A stretch of DNA of 64,000 nucleotides from Shimazuella soli (GCF_022511585.1 NZ_JAKWBN010000002.1:558001-622000); one strand, 5' to 3'; counted from the first letter of the stretch, positions 53,100 through 61,589 are shown. Notes: generated from the letters alone by a model not told the origin. A program made the numbers and translations.

Positions 53100-54481
53100 A
53101 GAAAAAAATACTTGCTGTCACCGCCTGTCCTACTGGTATTGCTCATACCTATATGTCAGCAGAGGCACTACTAGAGGCTGCAAAAAAGAAAGATATTGAT
53201 TTTAAAGTCGAGACACGTGGAGCTTCCGGAATTGAAAACCAACTGACCAAAGAGGAAATTGATCAAGCAGATGCAATCATTATTGCTGCTGATGTGGATG
53301 TAGAAGAAGAGCGTTTTCATTATAAATCAGTGACAAGAGCAAAGCTAAGTGAGGCGATAAAAAAGCCTGAGCAAGTGATTGACCGAGCATTGGAGGAAGC
53401 TCAGAAGTTTGAACCAAGCAAAATAAAGCAAAACGAAGTTCCACCAAAAGATAGCAACCAAGCAAAAGGTTTGTATAAGCACTTACTCAATGGTGTATCT
53501 TACATGTTGCCACTGGTTGTTGTAGGCGGTATTTTGATAGCGATTTCATTTGCCTTTGGGATTAAAGCGTTCGAGCAAAAAGGAACACTAGCTGCTGCAC
53601 TGATGGACATTGGAGGTAATAGTGCTTTTGCATTAATGATCCCTATTTTAGCTGGGTTTATTGCTTTTTCGATTGCAGAAAAAGCTGGATTAACCCCTGG
53701 TCTTATTGGTGGGATGCTAGCCTCTAAAATTGGAGCCGGATTTCTAGGCGGGATACTTGCAGGTTTCCTAGCTGGATATGTGGCCAAAGCGTTAAAAGAT
53801 TATATTCGTCTGCCAAAAAACTTTCAAGGCATTCATACGATTGTCATTATCCCTGTTGTTTCTTCGCTTATTGTGGGTTTACTTATGATTTTTGTCATTG
53901 GTACACCAATCAAATTGATCATGGATGGACTTGCAGCTTGGTTAAAGACATTAGGTACCACAAATGCCATTTTACTCGGTCTCCTCTTGGGAGCAATGAT
54001 GGCAAGCGATATGGGTGGTCCAATCAATAAAGCAGCCTACACATTTGGAGTAGGACTGCTTGGAAGCGGAGTCTATGGACCGATGGCTGCAATTATGGCT
54101 GCTGGAATGACGCCGCCTCTTGGAATTTGGCTGGCTACGCTATTAGCTCGGAACAAGTTTTCTACGGATGAACGAGAAGCCGGAAAAGCAGCTGGAATAC
54201 TAGGTCTATCCTTTATTACAGAAGGTGCGATACCATTTGCGGCAGGTGATCCTATTCGTGTTATTCCTTCTCTCATTGCTGGATCAGCTATAACAGGCGC
54301 TTTGTCTATGGCATTCCATGTGACATTAAAAGCTCCACATGGGGGGATTTTTGTTCTCGCTATTCCAAATGTAGTTACCAACATAGGTGGATATGTGATT
54401 GCAATCGCGGTAGGTACGATTGTGACAGCTGCTTTACTCGCACTATTAAAAAGAAATAAAGAAACGGAGATAGCAAAATGA
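53096..54481 (+). CDS. fruA: Fructose PTS transporter, EIIBC
   Basis: 461 residues: an N-terminal EIIB domain with phospho-Cys11 (VTACPTGIAHT), a linker (about 105-120) and the EIIC membrane domain of the fructose class (MLPLVVVGGILIAISFAFG; GGPINKAAYTFG; ITEGAIPFAA). It imports fructose and phosphorylates it at C1. EIIA is a separate gene, overlapping by 4 bases. Confidence 0.93.
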   Translation: MKKKILAVTACPTGIAHTYMSAEALLEAAKKKDIDFKVETRGASGIENQLTKEEIDQADAIIIAADVDVEEERFHYKSVTRAKLSEAIKKPEQVIDRALEEAQKFEPSKIKQNEVPPKDSNQAKGLYKHLLNGVSYMLPLVVVGGILIAISFAFGIKAFEQKGTLAAALMDIGGNSAFALMIPILAGFIAFSIAEKAGLTPGLIGGMLASKIGAGFLGGILAGFLAGYVAKALKDYIRLPKNFQGIHTIVIIPVVSSLIVGLLMIFVIGTPIKLIMDGLAAWLKTLGTTNAILLGLLLGAMMASDMGGPINKAAYTFGVGLLGSGVYGPMAAIMAAGMTPPLGIWLATLLARNKFSTDEREAGKAAGILGLSFITEGAIPFAAGDPIRVIPSLIAGSAITGALSMAFHVTLKAPHGGIFVLAIPNVVTNIGGYVIAIAVGTIVTAALLALLKRNKETEIAK

Positions 54482-54918
54482 TAGCAGAGTATTTACTTCC
54501 AGACTTAGTTCAGTTGGATGCACAGGTAACATCTCGTGAAGAATTGATGGAATATCTAGTAGACTTAATGGCATCCAAAGGGTTGGTAACAGATGCCAAA
54601 GTATATTTAGAAGATTTGTATACGAGAGAGAAACAAGGCTCCACCGCAATTGGTTTTGATGTAGCTACCCCGCATGCAAAATCCAAAGGAGTTTCTAAAC
54701 CAGCAATTGCACTAGTGCGTCTTGTCCAACCCATACAGTGGGACGAAGAGGAAGAAGTATCATTGGTATTTTTAATCGCTGTACCAGAAGCACAAGCTGG
54801 GGATGTACATCTGAAAATAGTAGCAAATCTTTTCCGTAAACTGATGCATGAAGATTTTCGTCAGTCATTAAGAACAGCAAATTCAGTGGAAGACATCCTA
54901 AATACCATTCAAGATTAA
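54478..54918 (+). CDS. fruB: Fructose PTS EIIA
   Basis: 146-residue EIIA domain of the fructose/mannitol class. The phosphoacceptor is His66 in FDVATPHAKS. It passes phosphate from HPr to Cys11 of FruA. ATG overlaps the fruA stop. Confidence 0.9.
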   Translation: MIAEYLLPDLVQLDAQVTSREELMEYLVDLMASKGLVTDAKVYLEDLYTREKQGSTAIGFDVATPHAKSKGVSKPAIALVRLVQPIQWDEEEEVSLVFLIAVPEAQAGDVHLKIVANLFRKLMHEDFRQSLRTANSVEDILNTIQD

Positions 54919-54951
54919 GGGGAATAAATCCATCGGAAAGGATATAGAGAG

Positions 54952-55212
54952 ATGATAAAAAAAGAGATAAAAGTAAATCTGGAACATGGATTGCATATTC
55001 GACCTGCGAAAGAGTTTGTGCAAGTAGCAACCAAATTTCATAGTGATATTGATGTGATCAAAAATAGCCAAACTGCAAATGGGAAAAGTATTTTAGGGAT
55101 CGTATCATTGGGAATTCTAAAGGGAGAAACCATCACCTTGAAGGCTGATGGTTCAGATGAAAATGAAGCGATAACTAGTTTGGAGAAGATCTTTATCGAA
55201 GGTGAAGCATAA
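54952..55212 (+). CDS. HPr-family phosphocarrier protein
   Basis: 86 residues. His15 in EHGLHIRPA and Arg17 form the PTS phosphorylation site. Ser46 in NGKSILGIVSL is the usual HPr-kinase site, so a regulatory role is possible. It is the last gene of the fructose operon, 33 bases after EIIA, and may be a dedicated HPr besides the general one encoded elsewhere. In enteric bacteria the equivalent FPr is fused to EIIA. Confidence 0.9.
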   Translation: MIKKEIKVNLEHGLHIRPAKEFVQVATKFHSDIDVIKNSQTANGKSILGIVSLGILKGETITLKADGSDENEAITSLEKIFIEGEA

Positions 55213-55270
55213 TTCAACTTTCATCTCATTTGAATGATTTGGCACACAATAAAAGGATATGGTGATAGAA

Positions 55271-55309
55271 AACAAATCTAGGGATAGAACCTGCCTGGAT
55301 TTGTTTTTT
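55271..55309 (+). terminator. Terminator of the fructose operon
   Basis: AACAAATCTAGG pairs with CCTGGATTTGTT (one G-U), then TTTT. Confidence 0.8.
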
Positions 55310-55327
55310 GCACTTTTCTTGAGTTAC

Positions 55328-55366
55328 ATAAATGTGACAAAAGAGCCGTCCCCTTGTCACATTTAT
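55328..55366. repeat. GGGGAC-core palindromic repeat, copy A
   Basis: Perfect 13-bp arms ATAAATGTGACAA/TTGTCACATTTAT around a core that reads AAGGGGACGGCTCTTTT on the minus strand. Related copies are at 57067-57097 and 58775-58804. Confidence 0.7.
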
Positions 55367-55457
55367 TTGTCATTTTCTTGATGTTCTTTTATCATTATAT
55401 GTAATATTGTACGAAAAACAATGGTTGTATAGAGTAGACATAGGAAGGATAGAGGCA

Positions 55458-56228
55458 ATGTACTTACCATCTTTTGATCTAACGGGACAAATAGCAGTCG
55501 TAACTGGAGCTGGTAGAGGAATCGGAAGAGCATTAGCAATTGGATTAGCGGAAGCAGGTGCAGATGTAGCGATTTTTGCCAGGACTATGGCGGACTTGGA
55601 AAAAGTAAAACAGGAGATTGAACAAATAGGACGTAAGTCATGGCTGTTTGCTGTTGATATCCAAAAAAAAGAAGAAGTAGAAAATGCAATACAGGAACTG
55701 ATTACTCAAACGGGTAAAATCGATATATTGGTCAATAATGCTGGATTGAATATTCGTAAACCAGCCTTGGAAGTAACAGATGAAGAATGGGATACTATTT
55801 TGAATATAAACTTAAAATCTGCTTTTATGATGTCTAAAGCGGTAGCTAATAGCATGAAAGAAGCGCGGCGTGGAGTCATTATCAATATCACTTCGGTCGC
55901 TGGTCATGTAGCCTTGCGTACAGGTGTACCGTATGGTGCTTCCAAAGCCGGATTAGTCCAAATGACAAAAACTCTAGCACTGGAATGGGCTAAATACGGT
56001 ATTCGAGTCAATGCGGTCGGACCGTGGTATTTCAAAACAGAATTAACTAATAAATTGCTTAATAACCCAAACTATTTGGATGAAATATTAGCCCACACCC
56101 CTATGAAACGAATCGGAGAATTACAAGATTTAGTTGGACCTGTAGTTTTTTTGGCGTCTGATGCAGCTAGTTATGTAACAGGACAAACGTTATTTGTAGA
56201 TGGTGGAATGACAATTTATGGATTTTAA
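55458..56228 (+). CDS. SDR family oxidoreductase
   Basis: Classical short-chain dehydrogenase of 256 residues: NAD(P) motif TGAGRGIGRAL, NNAG, catalytic Ser (ITSVAG), Tyr-x3-Lys (YGASK). Closest in style to gluconate 5-dehydrogenase or 3-oxoacyl-ACP reductase; the substrate is not determinable. The ATG at 55458 matches the family start and has AGAGG upstream; the frame is open from 55407. Monocistronic. Confidence 0.88.
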   Translation: MYLPSFDLTGQIAVVTGAGRGIGRALAIGLAEAGADVAIFARTMADLEKVKQEIEQIGRKSWLFAVDIQKKEEVENAIQELITQTGKIDILVNNAGLNIRKPALEVTDEEWDTILNINLKSAFMMSKAVANSMKEARRGVIINITSVAGHVALRTGVPYGASKAGLVQMTKTLALEWAKYGIRVNAVGPWYFKTELTNKLLNNPNYLDEILAHTPMKRIGELQDLVGPVVFLASDAASYVTGQTLFVDGGMTIYGF

Positions 56229-56261
56229 TTTTTTTGATCTTGGCAAAACAAGATAGAAATA

Positions 56262-56316
56262 AAGAAGTATCTTCTGAATTTTTTTCTTTACATTTCAGGA
56301 GATACTTCTTTTTTTA
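56262..56316. terminator. Bidirectional terminator
   Basis: AAGAAGTATCTTCTGAA (56262-56278) pairs with TTCAGGAGATACTTCTT (56294-56310), followed by TTTTT. It lies between the convergent SDR and lipoprotein genes. Confidence 0.85.
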
Positions 56317-56327
56317 CAAATCACCTT

Positions 56328-56933
56328 CTAGTTTGCCATTGGATTAAATGCAGCATCTGGAGAATAGACAGATATATGATCAATGGTGGGATCATCTTTT
56401 GTTAAGAGAAAGATCAACTTAAACTCATAGCCATTTGCATGATAAACATAGATAGATTGACCTTTGAGTTTCCGGATATGGGTTGGTTCACCTAGAACTT
56501 TCTTTACCTCGGAACGAGTTATATTGTGCAGATAGGGATCATAAGAACGGACGTCATCAAGAATATCTCCTTTCCCTACATGAAAAGAAAGGTTACGACT
56601 TTTATAGATATAATAAGCATACGTGTTATCTGGCGTGTCTGGCTGCCCATATTTATCTTCAACGGATTCTATATCATTTTTGTTGGCAGCAAATTCACTT
56701 CCGATTACTTTCCCTTCATTCGCCAAATCATAGGATTGTTGTAAATAATTTCGATGCTCTATATTCACGGATGAATCGGTATTGGAAGAAGTATTTTGGT
56801 CTGTAGAATTAGTATCGGATGAAGAACTGGTTGGATTTGTTGAGTTTGATTTAGAAGAAGGAACATTAATTGTACAACCATTCAATATCAAGAGTCCTAA
56901 TATCGTGATGATTGTAAGTTTGATAGATTTCAT
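56328..56933 (-). CDS. YjgB-like (DUF4309) lipoprotein
   Basis: 201 residues: lipoprotein signal with lipobox LILNGC (Cys near residue 20), a Ser/Thr/Asn-rich linker (about 27-60) and a C-terminal DUF4309 domain (ESVEDKYGQPD, SFHVGKGDILDDVRSYD, ITRSEVKKVLGEPTHIRKL). Surface-exposed; function unknown. ATG at 56933 has GAGGAGG upstream on the minus strand. Confidence 0.82.
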   Translation of the reverse strand: MKSIKLTIITILGLLILNGCTINVPSSKSNSTNPTSSSSDTNSTDQNTSSNTDSSVNIEHRNYLQQSYDLANEGKVIGSEFAANKNDIESVEDKYGQPDTPDNTYAYYIYKSRNLSFHVGKGDILDDVRSYDPYLHNITRSEVKKVLGEPTHIRKLKGQSIYVYHANGYEFKLIFLLTKDDPTIDHISVYSPDAAFNPMAN

Positions 56934-57066
56934 GAAAACAACCTCCTCATAGATGAGAATCAATTGTGTAAGGTTACCCATTGTCTTGTTTTTAGTATAA
57001 AAAACAGACTATTAGATAAAAAGTGAAAAAAGAAGAATATTATTTCCCCTTTTCAACCGAGTATGA

Positions 57067-57097
57067 GTGCGACAAGGGGACGGTTCTCATGTCGCAC
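57067..57097. repeat. GGGGAC-core palindromic repeat, copy B
   Basis: Arms GTGCGACA/TGTCGCAC with core AGGGGACGGTTCTCA. Confidence 0.7.
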
Positions 57098-57229
57098 CAT
57101 ACAAATAATGAAATCAGCTTTAACTAATATACTGAGATTTCATTAACTCGATCTTCCTCTTTAAATAGTTTATTGCTCATTTTTGGATCTATCATGTTAG
57201 CCACAGAAGAAGAAAGAAGGCTGAAAACA

Positions 57230-57388
57230 ATGAGTAATAACGATGGCTATATGAGATTTTCTCATCGTTTCACTTCCCTTATGAAAATGAAAAGCTATAG
57301 GAACCTTCAATGGATTGCTACGATACTTTGGTTGGTAAAGTTAACCATTAGGAAATCACGTTGGGACAAGAATAAGGATGGAGAATAG
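57230..57388 (+). CDS. Possible small protein, 52 aa
   Basis: Small basic frame (MSNNDGYMRFSHRF...) with a hydrophobic stretch (WIATILWLVKL) and AGAAGG 9 bases before the ATG. Not recognised; could be chance. Confidence 0.3.
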   Translation: MSNNDGYMRFSHRFTSLMKMKSYRNLQWIATILWLVKLTIRKSRWDKNKDGE

Positions 57389-57464
57389 ACTGTCTTTTAT
57401 TTCATTTTTGCAAGTTGTATAATATAGGAAGCCAGATCAAAGCACGGGCAAGAAGGAGTGGGTC

Positions 57465-58055
57465 ATGGCACGTATTCGAGCACGCGACGGGCGCGATTAT
57501 CTGCTCAAGTTGGCAAAAAAGCTTGGGGTACCGTTCGATCCTACCGATTCGAACGAACGGCTGAGGAACCTCATCAATGATGCTGATGCCACCAAGGAGC
57601 AGATGGAGGAAATCGCTGATCTCTTGAAGCGGGTGGATAGGAAGTGCCCTGAAAAACTGAAATATGGTCAGGCGGAAGATGTCCTGAAGGCCGCCAAGGA
57701 ATTTGTCAACCAACACACCATCAATGCGATGGGACTCGAAGAGCGTAAAGTCATCGAGTGGCGTCAGGTGTATTTCTACATCAAGAGGGTGTTCGGTCAA
57801 AGGAAGCAATACAGGATCGTCCTCCAAAGAGTTGCTTTGAGCCGCCCATCAGGAGAAGAAAACGTAACTTTCACCCCCATCGGTGATAGTTTCGTAATCA
57901 ACCCGAACAGATTCCTCTATCTTGCCAACGTAGTTGATCTGGACAAGTGGAAGCCCGACGTCGACATCTGGGCTTCATCAGAAGAAGAGCCAGACTGGCT
58001 CGCGGCAGAAATTGAGCCGGACTGGTCTTCATCAGACGAAGACCCGCCTTTCTAA
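57465..58055 (+). CDS. GC-rich orphan gene, 196 aa hypothetical protein
   Basis: Not recognised. The N-terminal half is helical and basic (YLLKLAKKLGVPFDPTDSNERLRNLIND); the C-terminus is acidic with three near-repeats of the type EEEPDW/EPDWSSSDEDP. No signal peptide. GC-rich codon use contrasts with the AT-rich promoter (TATAATATA near 57418) and the neighbours. ATG at 57465 follows AAGGAG. A perfect 15-bp hairpin ends the unit. Confidence 0.65.
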   Translation: MARIRARDGRDYLLKLAKKLGVPFDPTDSNERLRNLINDADATKEQMEEIADLLKRVDRKCPEKLKYGQAEDVLKAAKEFVNQHTINAMGLEERKVIEWRQVYFYIKRVFGQRKQYRIVLQRVALSRPSGEENVTFTPIGDSFVINPNRFLYLANVVDLDKWKPDVDIWASSEEEPDWLAAEIEPDWSSSDEDPPF

Positions 58056-58077
58056 GGCTTGACGCCGACACGGGTTA

Positions 58078-58121
58078 CGCCCGGGGTTAGTACCATACTA
58101 ACCCCGGGCGCGTGCGTTTTT
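58078..58121 (+). terminator. Perfect 15-bp hairpin after GC-rich orphan
   Basis: CGCCCGGGGTTAGTA (58078-58092) and TACTAACCCCGGGCG (58096-58110) around CCA, followed by CGTGCGTTTTT. Confidence 0.8.
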
Positions 58122-58142
58122 GGGCACTACTTTTTTTCACGT

Positions 58143-58243
58143 TAAGATAATGAAAAAATAGAAGTAATGTATGAGAAGATGCTTAATCAAATAGATGAGT
58201 AATCAGTAGAAAAAAGGATAGATCAAGTATCTGTCCTTTTTTG
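58143..58243 (+). other. Gene tail fragment and terminator
   Basis: A short frame reads NEKIEVMYEKMLNQIDE then TAA (58200), followed by the terminator GGATAGAT/ATCTGTCC with T6 (58210-58243). This looks like the 3' end of a gene whose upstream part was replaced, perhaps by the GC-rich cassette. Confidence 0.35.
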
Positions 58244-58409
58244 TTTGGGATGGATGAGAGAAAGAGTATATTTATATTTTTGCTTTATTCAAAGTGAATA
58301 ACACAAAATTTCATATTTTACAATTAACTAATAATTTGATATTATTTGGAATAGAGGGGTATTTATTTCATATCCCTTATTTTTTATGTCTATGATAGGA
58401 GTGAGAGAA

Positions 58410-58769
58410 ATGGCTGTTGGAGGAGAACTAAGTGTTAGCGTTGATGTTTTAGGTATAGCAAACGCAATTGCAGATGCTATCAAAAAAGATACGAATCGCG
58501 ATGGATTTGTAAAAAACTTGATGGAACAAACTTTTTATGCTGTGGGTCAGCAGTACAATGTGATGGTTTTTAACTTGAGCCAAGACTATGAAGATCATTT
58601 TAATGGGGTTAAATTTTATGGTTCTGCGACATATGATAGTGTCGTTTTTGGAATTTGGGCATTTGAAGATGGAGAATTTACCAATAAAGGTGATGGCGGA
58701 TGGATTAACTGGGCATTTCGAGGCTGGTTTGACCGTGATGGCGGTCATGTAACGTTTCACCGCCCATAA
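58410..58769 (+). CDS. Small "stress protein" family member
   Basis: 119 residues, no signal peptide. The C-terminal block (VMVFNLSQDYEDHFNGVKFYGSATYDSVVFGIWAFEDGEFTNKGDGGWINWAFRGWF) matches, from memory, a small conserved family annotated only as stress protein in Bacillus-like bacteria and some actinomycetes; its function is unknown. ATG at 58410 follows GGAGTGAGAG. The hairpin at 58818 may terminate it. Confidence 0.65.
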   Translation: MAVGGELSVSVDVLGIANAIADAIKKDTNRDGFVKNLMEQTFYAVGQQYNVMVFNLSQDYEDHFNGVKFYGSATYDSVVFGIWAFEDGEFTNKGDGGWINWAFRGWFDRDGGHVTFHRP

Positions 58770-58774
58770 ATATG

Positions 58775-58804
58775 TGCAATGAGGGGACAGGCTCTTATCT
58801 TGCA
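58775..58804. repeat. GGGGAC-core palindromic repeat, copy C
   Basis: Arms TGCAA/TTGCA with core GAGGGGACAGGCTCTTAT. The arms differ from copies A and B while the core is kept. Confidence 0.55.
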
Positions 58805-58817
58805 GTAGAGTGAGATG

Positions 58818-58857
58818 AACCAATCCAGTCAGGATGAAAGCCTAGACTGGATTGGTT
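58818..58857. terminator. 13-bp hairpin after stress-protein gene
   Basis: AACCAATCCAGTC (58818-58830) pairs perfectly with GACTGGATTGGTT (58845-58857). No T-run. Confidence 0.5.
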
Positions 58858-59005
58858 GATTGGATTAAATATAAAATACAAAAAACAAAACAGAACTACA
58901 TCTTATCTCACCACATGTCTATTCTTATGTTATTAAAGTTTTGTCTGTTTCATAGTAGCTGATCTTTCCGGTGAAGAATCATAATTTTTCAGCATCCTAT
59001 ATAAA

Positions 59006-59130
59006 TTATGCGTCAGGTGGTTCAGCTTTTAGATGCTTAGGATTTCCATAGCTTTGATGAATAGTCATACTTTTTTCGCCACTTTTCCATAATTTTTAAT
59101 GATAGTTGATGGAATTGTTCTACATATTTT
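59006..59130 (-). pseudogene. C-terminal remnant of a second XRE-TPR regulator
   Basis: On the minus strand it reads YVEQFHQLSLK then, after a frameshift, MTIHQSYGNP...LKAEPPDA and a stop at 59006. This parallels the tail of the intact gene next door (YVEQFHQLSLKLWKGG ... LDAEPPMD). Confidence 0.65.
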
Positions 59131-59165
59131 CCATAGAGATACTTCAATTGTATTAATAAAAAAAA

Positions 59166-60557
59166 CTAATCCATTGGAGGTTCTGCATCAAGATGCAATT
59201 TAAAAACATTTAATCTTTCGTTGAAAGTCATTTTTTTCTTTCCACCTTTCCATAATTTTAATGACAGTTGATGGAATTGTTCTACATATTCTAGGTAATG
59301 ATCAGGTTTACTTTGTTTACATGTTGCCGCAAGTTTCATTAAGATATCCCATTCGTGTTGATTGTACGAGTGAGTCTTGGCGATAGCAAGCGCATTTTCA
59401 TACTGGTGATGTGCTTTATTCATTTGTTCTTGATGAAGGTAACAATCTCCTGATGCAATTAAGGCATTCATTAAGCGAACATTATCTGATGTCTCTTCTC
59501 CTAATTTAACTGCTTGTTTCAGGGTTTCCAGTGATTTCTGTAAGTCATTTAATTCTAAGTATAACAAACCCAGTTGGGTATAAGTATCAATAGCCAGTGG
59601 ACTATGATTAATTTTGTCTTTTAATTTTAAAGCTGTTCTGAGACAGTGCTTTGCATTAGAATACTCTCCTTTTTTTCGATAGCTTTCCCCTTTAGTGGTC
59701 CATAACTCTAATGACCGATCATATTGCTTATCAAGACGAGCTAATAGTAGTCCTTCTTCTGTATGATAAATGGCCTGATCGTAAAGACCAAATTTGTTGT
59801 ATAGGGTAGCCTGTAATTGTGAAAGGTTGGTTTTTGCTTCTGAGCTGGCGAGTTTAGTTCGATTTTCTTGAAGCTGTTTGGTAATTCGGAACGCATCCTC
59901 ATTTTGATTTAACTTTTCTAAGTAAATCGATTTGCTAAGAAGTAAGTTATATTTAACATAACTTCTGTCATCTGTCTCTACAAAAAATTTTCCCCCTAAT
60001 TCGACTGCTTCTAAGGCTTGATCTAAATGATTTTGACGTTCATATATACGACTTATTCCATGATAAGAGACTGTTTTAACATTGGTATTTTTTAGATTTG
60101 GAAATTGATCAACATAACGGATTGCTTTCCCATAAAATTCTAGTGCCTTGACCAAATTTCGGTTAATCTCATAAAGTTTTCCTTGTAAATAATAGTAATC
60201 CCCAAGCATTGGATCATCAGGTTCCAATTTAATTTTTTGTAATTCCTGCCAAGCCTCATCCGCTCCAACCAAGTGAATATCATGTTCAATCGTCTTCAAT
60301 AACAACCGAATATCAACTTGTTCATTTCCATCTTCCTTTTTCTCCTCTAAAATCTCCCCAACTTCCAACTCCAAATAATCACAAATTGCTACTAAGTTAT
60401 CTTCTGCCACTTGATATGTCCCGCGCTCGATTTTACTCACCAAAGAAGGGGAGATGTCGAGGGAGAGGGCAAGGTCTTCTTGGGTGATCTGCCGTTTTCT
60501 CCTCGCTCTGCGGATTTTTTCTCCTTGTTCATACGAAACAAATACGGTTGCTTTCAT
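59166..60557 (-). CDS. XRE-family regulator with TPR repeats
   Basis: 463 residues: an N-terminal XRE helix-turn-helix (about 10-70, RKRQITQEDLALSLDISPSLVSKIERG) and about eight TPR-like helical pairs (GDYYYLQGKLYEINRNLVKALEFYGKAI and so on). The architecture is shared with peptide-sensing RNPP regulators (PlcR, Rap, AimR), but no partner peptide gene was recognised, so the signal is unknown. ATG at 60557 follows AAGGAGTG. A decayed copy of its 3' end lies directly downstream, showing an ancestral tandem duplication. Confidence 0.85.
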   Translation of the reverse strand: MKATVFVSYEQGEKIRRARRKRQITQEDLALSLDISPSLVSKIERGTYQVAEDNLVAICDYLELEVGEILEEKKEDGNEQVDIRLLLKTIEHDIHLVGADEAWQELQKIKLEPDDPMLGDYYYLQGKLYEINRNLVKALEFYGKAIRYVDQFPNLKNTNVKTVSYHGISRIYERQNHLDQALEAVELGGKFFVETDDRSYVKYNLLLSKSIYLEKLNQNEDAFRITKQLQENRTKLASSEAKTNLSQLQATLYNKFGLYDQAIYHTEEGLLLARLDKQYDRSLELWTTKGESYRKKGEYSNAKHCLRTALKLKDKINHSPLAIDTYTQLGLLYLELNDLQKSLETLKQAVKLGEETSDNVRLMNALIASGDCYLHQEQMNKAHHQYENALAIAKTHSYNQHEWDILMKLAATCKQSKPDHYLEYVEQFHQLSLKLWKGGKKKMTFNERLNVFKLHLDAEPPMD

Positions 60558-60717
60558 GGGATTTCACTCCTTCAATCACGAAAAATTGGAATCAAGTTTC
60601 TTTTATTTAAGTAGAAAAGGATAATTTCTATAAATAATTATGAATATTGGTAAAAATCATTGTACTACCTTATGCTTATGAATGAAAGAGGTTTAAATGG
60701 GAAAAGGAGGAAAACAC

Positions 60718-60921
60718 ATGGATTTATTGCTGAAAATCGAAGGAAAGGGAGAAGCGGTACGGGATTTTATTACTTTTATGAAGACAGATGACCGCTATGC
60801 TATTTATACGAGTGCTAGATATACGTTGTCCCAAGAGAAGGATGTCGTAGAGTTTGTGTTTGAAAAGGGAGGAAGAAGTGGGGGAAATGCAGATTTTTCA
60901 AATTGGGAGAGAGATTGCTAG
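60718..60921 (+). CDS. Hypothetical protein, 67 aa (paralogue of 61243 product)
   Basis: Not recognised. The N-terminal 35 residues (MDLLLKIEGKGEAVRDFITFMKTDDRYAIYTSARY) match the pattern of the third gene in this unit. ATG at 60718 follows AAAAGGAGG. The end overlaps the next gene by 35 bases. Confidence 0.6.
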   Translation: MDLLLKIEGKGEAVRDFITFMKTDDRYAIYTSARYTLSQEKDVVEFVFEKGGRSGGNADFSNWERDC

Positions 60922-61231
60922 ACTTGTTGTTGCTTATGGTGAGGGAAAACAACTTATTTCCTTGATAAGGCAGTTTCAGCAAGCAAAAACACGTAACCTG
61001 TTAATTGAAGTAATCTATCAACTTATTTATCTGGGAGAAGCAGTCAAGGTTCATCAAAAGCGATTACAAGTATCTCCGATTAAATGGGAAGCACTCATTC
61101 GTTTTATTGAAAAAGGTAGTATCTCAGATGTCCGCAAGCTGCATACATCGATGATCGAAAGTATGGCGAGGTTACAGGTAGATAAAGTACTAAAACTAGA
61201 GAAACATCTTGAGGAATTAAAAAGAAAATAG
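60887..61231 (+). CDS. Hypothetical helical protein, 114 aa
   Basis: Not recognised. All-helical, basic, with a coiled-coil-like C-terminus (SMARLQVDKVLKLEKHLEELKRK). The ATG at 60887 has GTGGGGG upstream and lies within the end of the first gene, so translation is coupled; the frame is open from 60854. Middle gene of a three-gene unit. Confidence 0.55.
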   Translation: MQIFQIGREIARLVVAYGEGKQLISLIRQFQQAKTRNLLIEVIYQLIYLGEAVKVHQKRLQVSPIKWEALIRFIEKGSISDVRKLHTSMIESMARLQVDKVLKLEKHLEELKRK

Positions 61232-61242
61232 GAGGGAAAGGT

Positions 61243-61545
61243 ATGCTAACCATGCACTTAAAAGGCGATTCTTACTACATAGAGGCATTTGTTACCCATC
61301 TTAAAACACAGCCGTTTTTCACATTGTTAACAGAAAATCGAATAAAAGAAGGGGAAGTTGAGCTAAATTTTACTACCAATCTATTTAAGCCAAGTCTATC
61401 ACCTCTATCAGTAGTAGAATTGGTGACTGTGGATGAGCGGGTGATTCAAATCGAACTCCTTCACCCTGTAGAAATAAGGGTAGATGAACATATCCGGCAA
61501 ATCTCCGGTTTCAGCTACGACATATTCGCTGCCCCACAAAGATAA
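61243..61545 (+). CDS. Hypothetical protein, 100 aa (paralogue of 60718 product)
   Basis: Not recognised. N-terminus MLTMHLKGDSYYIEAFVTHLKTQPFFTLLTENRI aligns with the first gene (LKxxGxxVxxFxxxxKTxxxFxxxT). ATG at 61243 follows AGGAGGG. Last gene of the unit, convergent with the lactonase gene. Confidence 0.6.
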   Translation: MLTMHLKGDSYYIEAFVTHLKTQPFFTLLTENRIKEGEVELNFTTNLFKPSLSPLSVVELVTVDERVIQIELLHPVEIRVDEHIRQISGFSYDIFAAPQR

Positions 61546-61589
61546 AACAAAAAATCTAAAGTTATCGCTAGCAGGTGAACAATGAAAAA

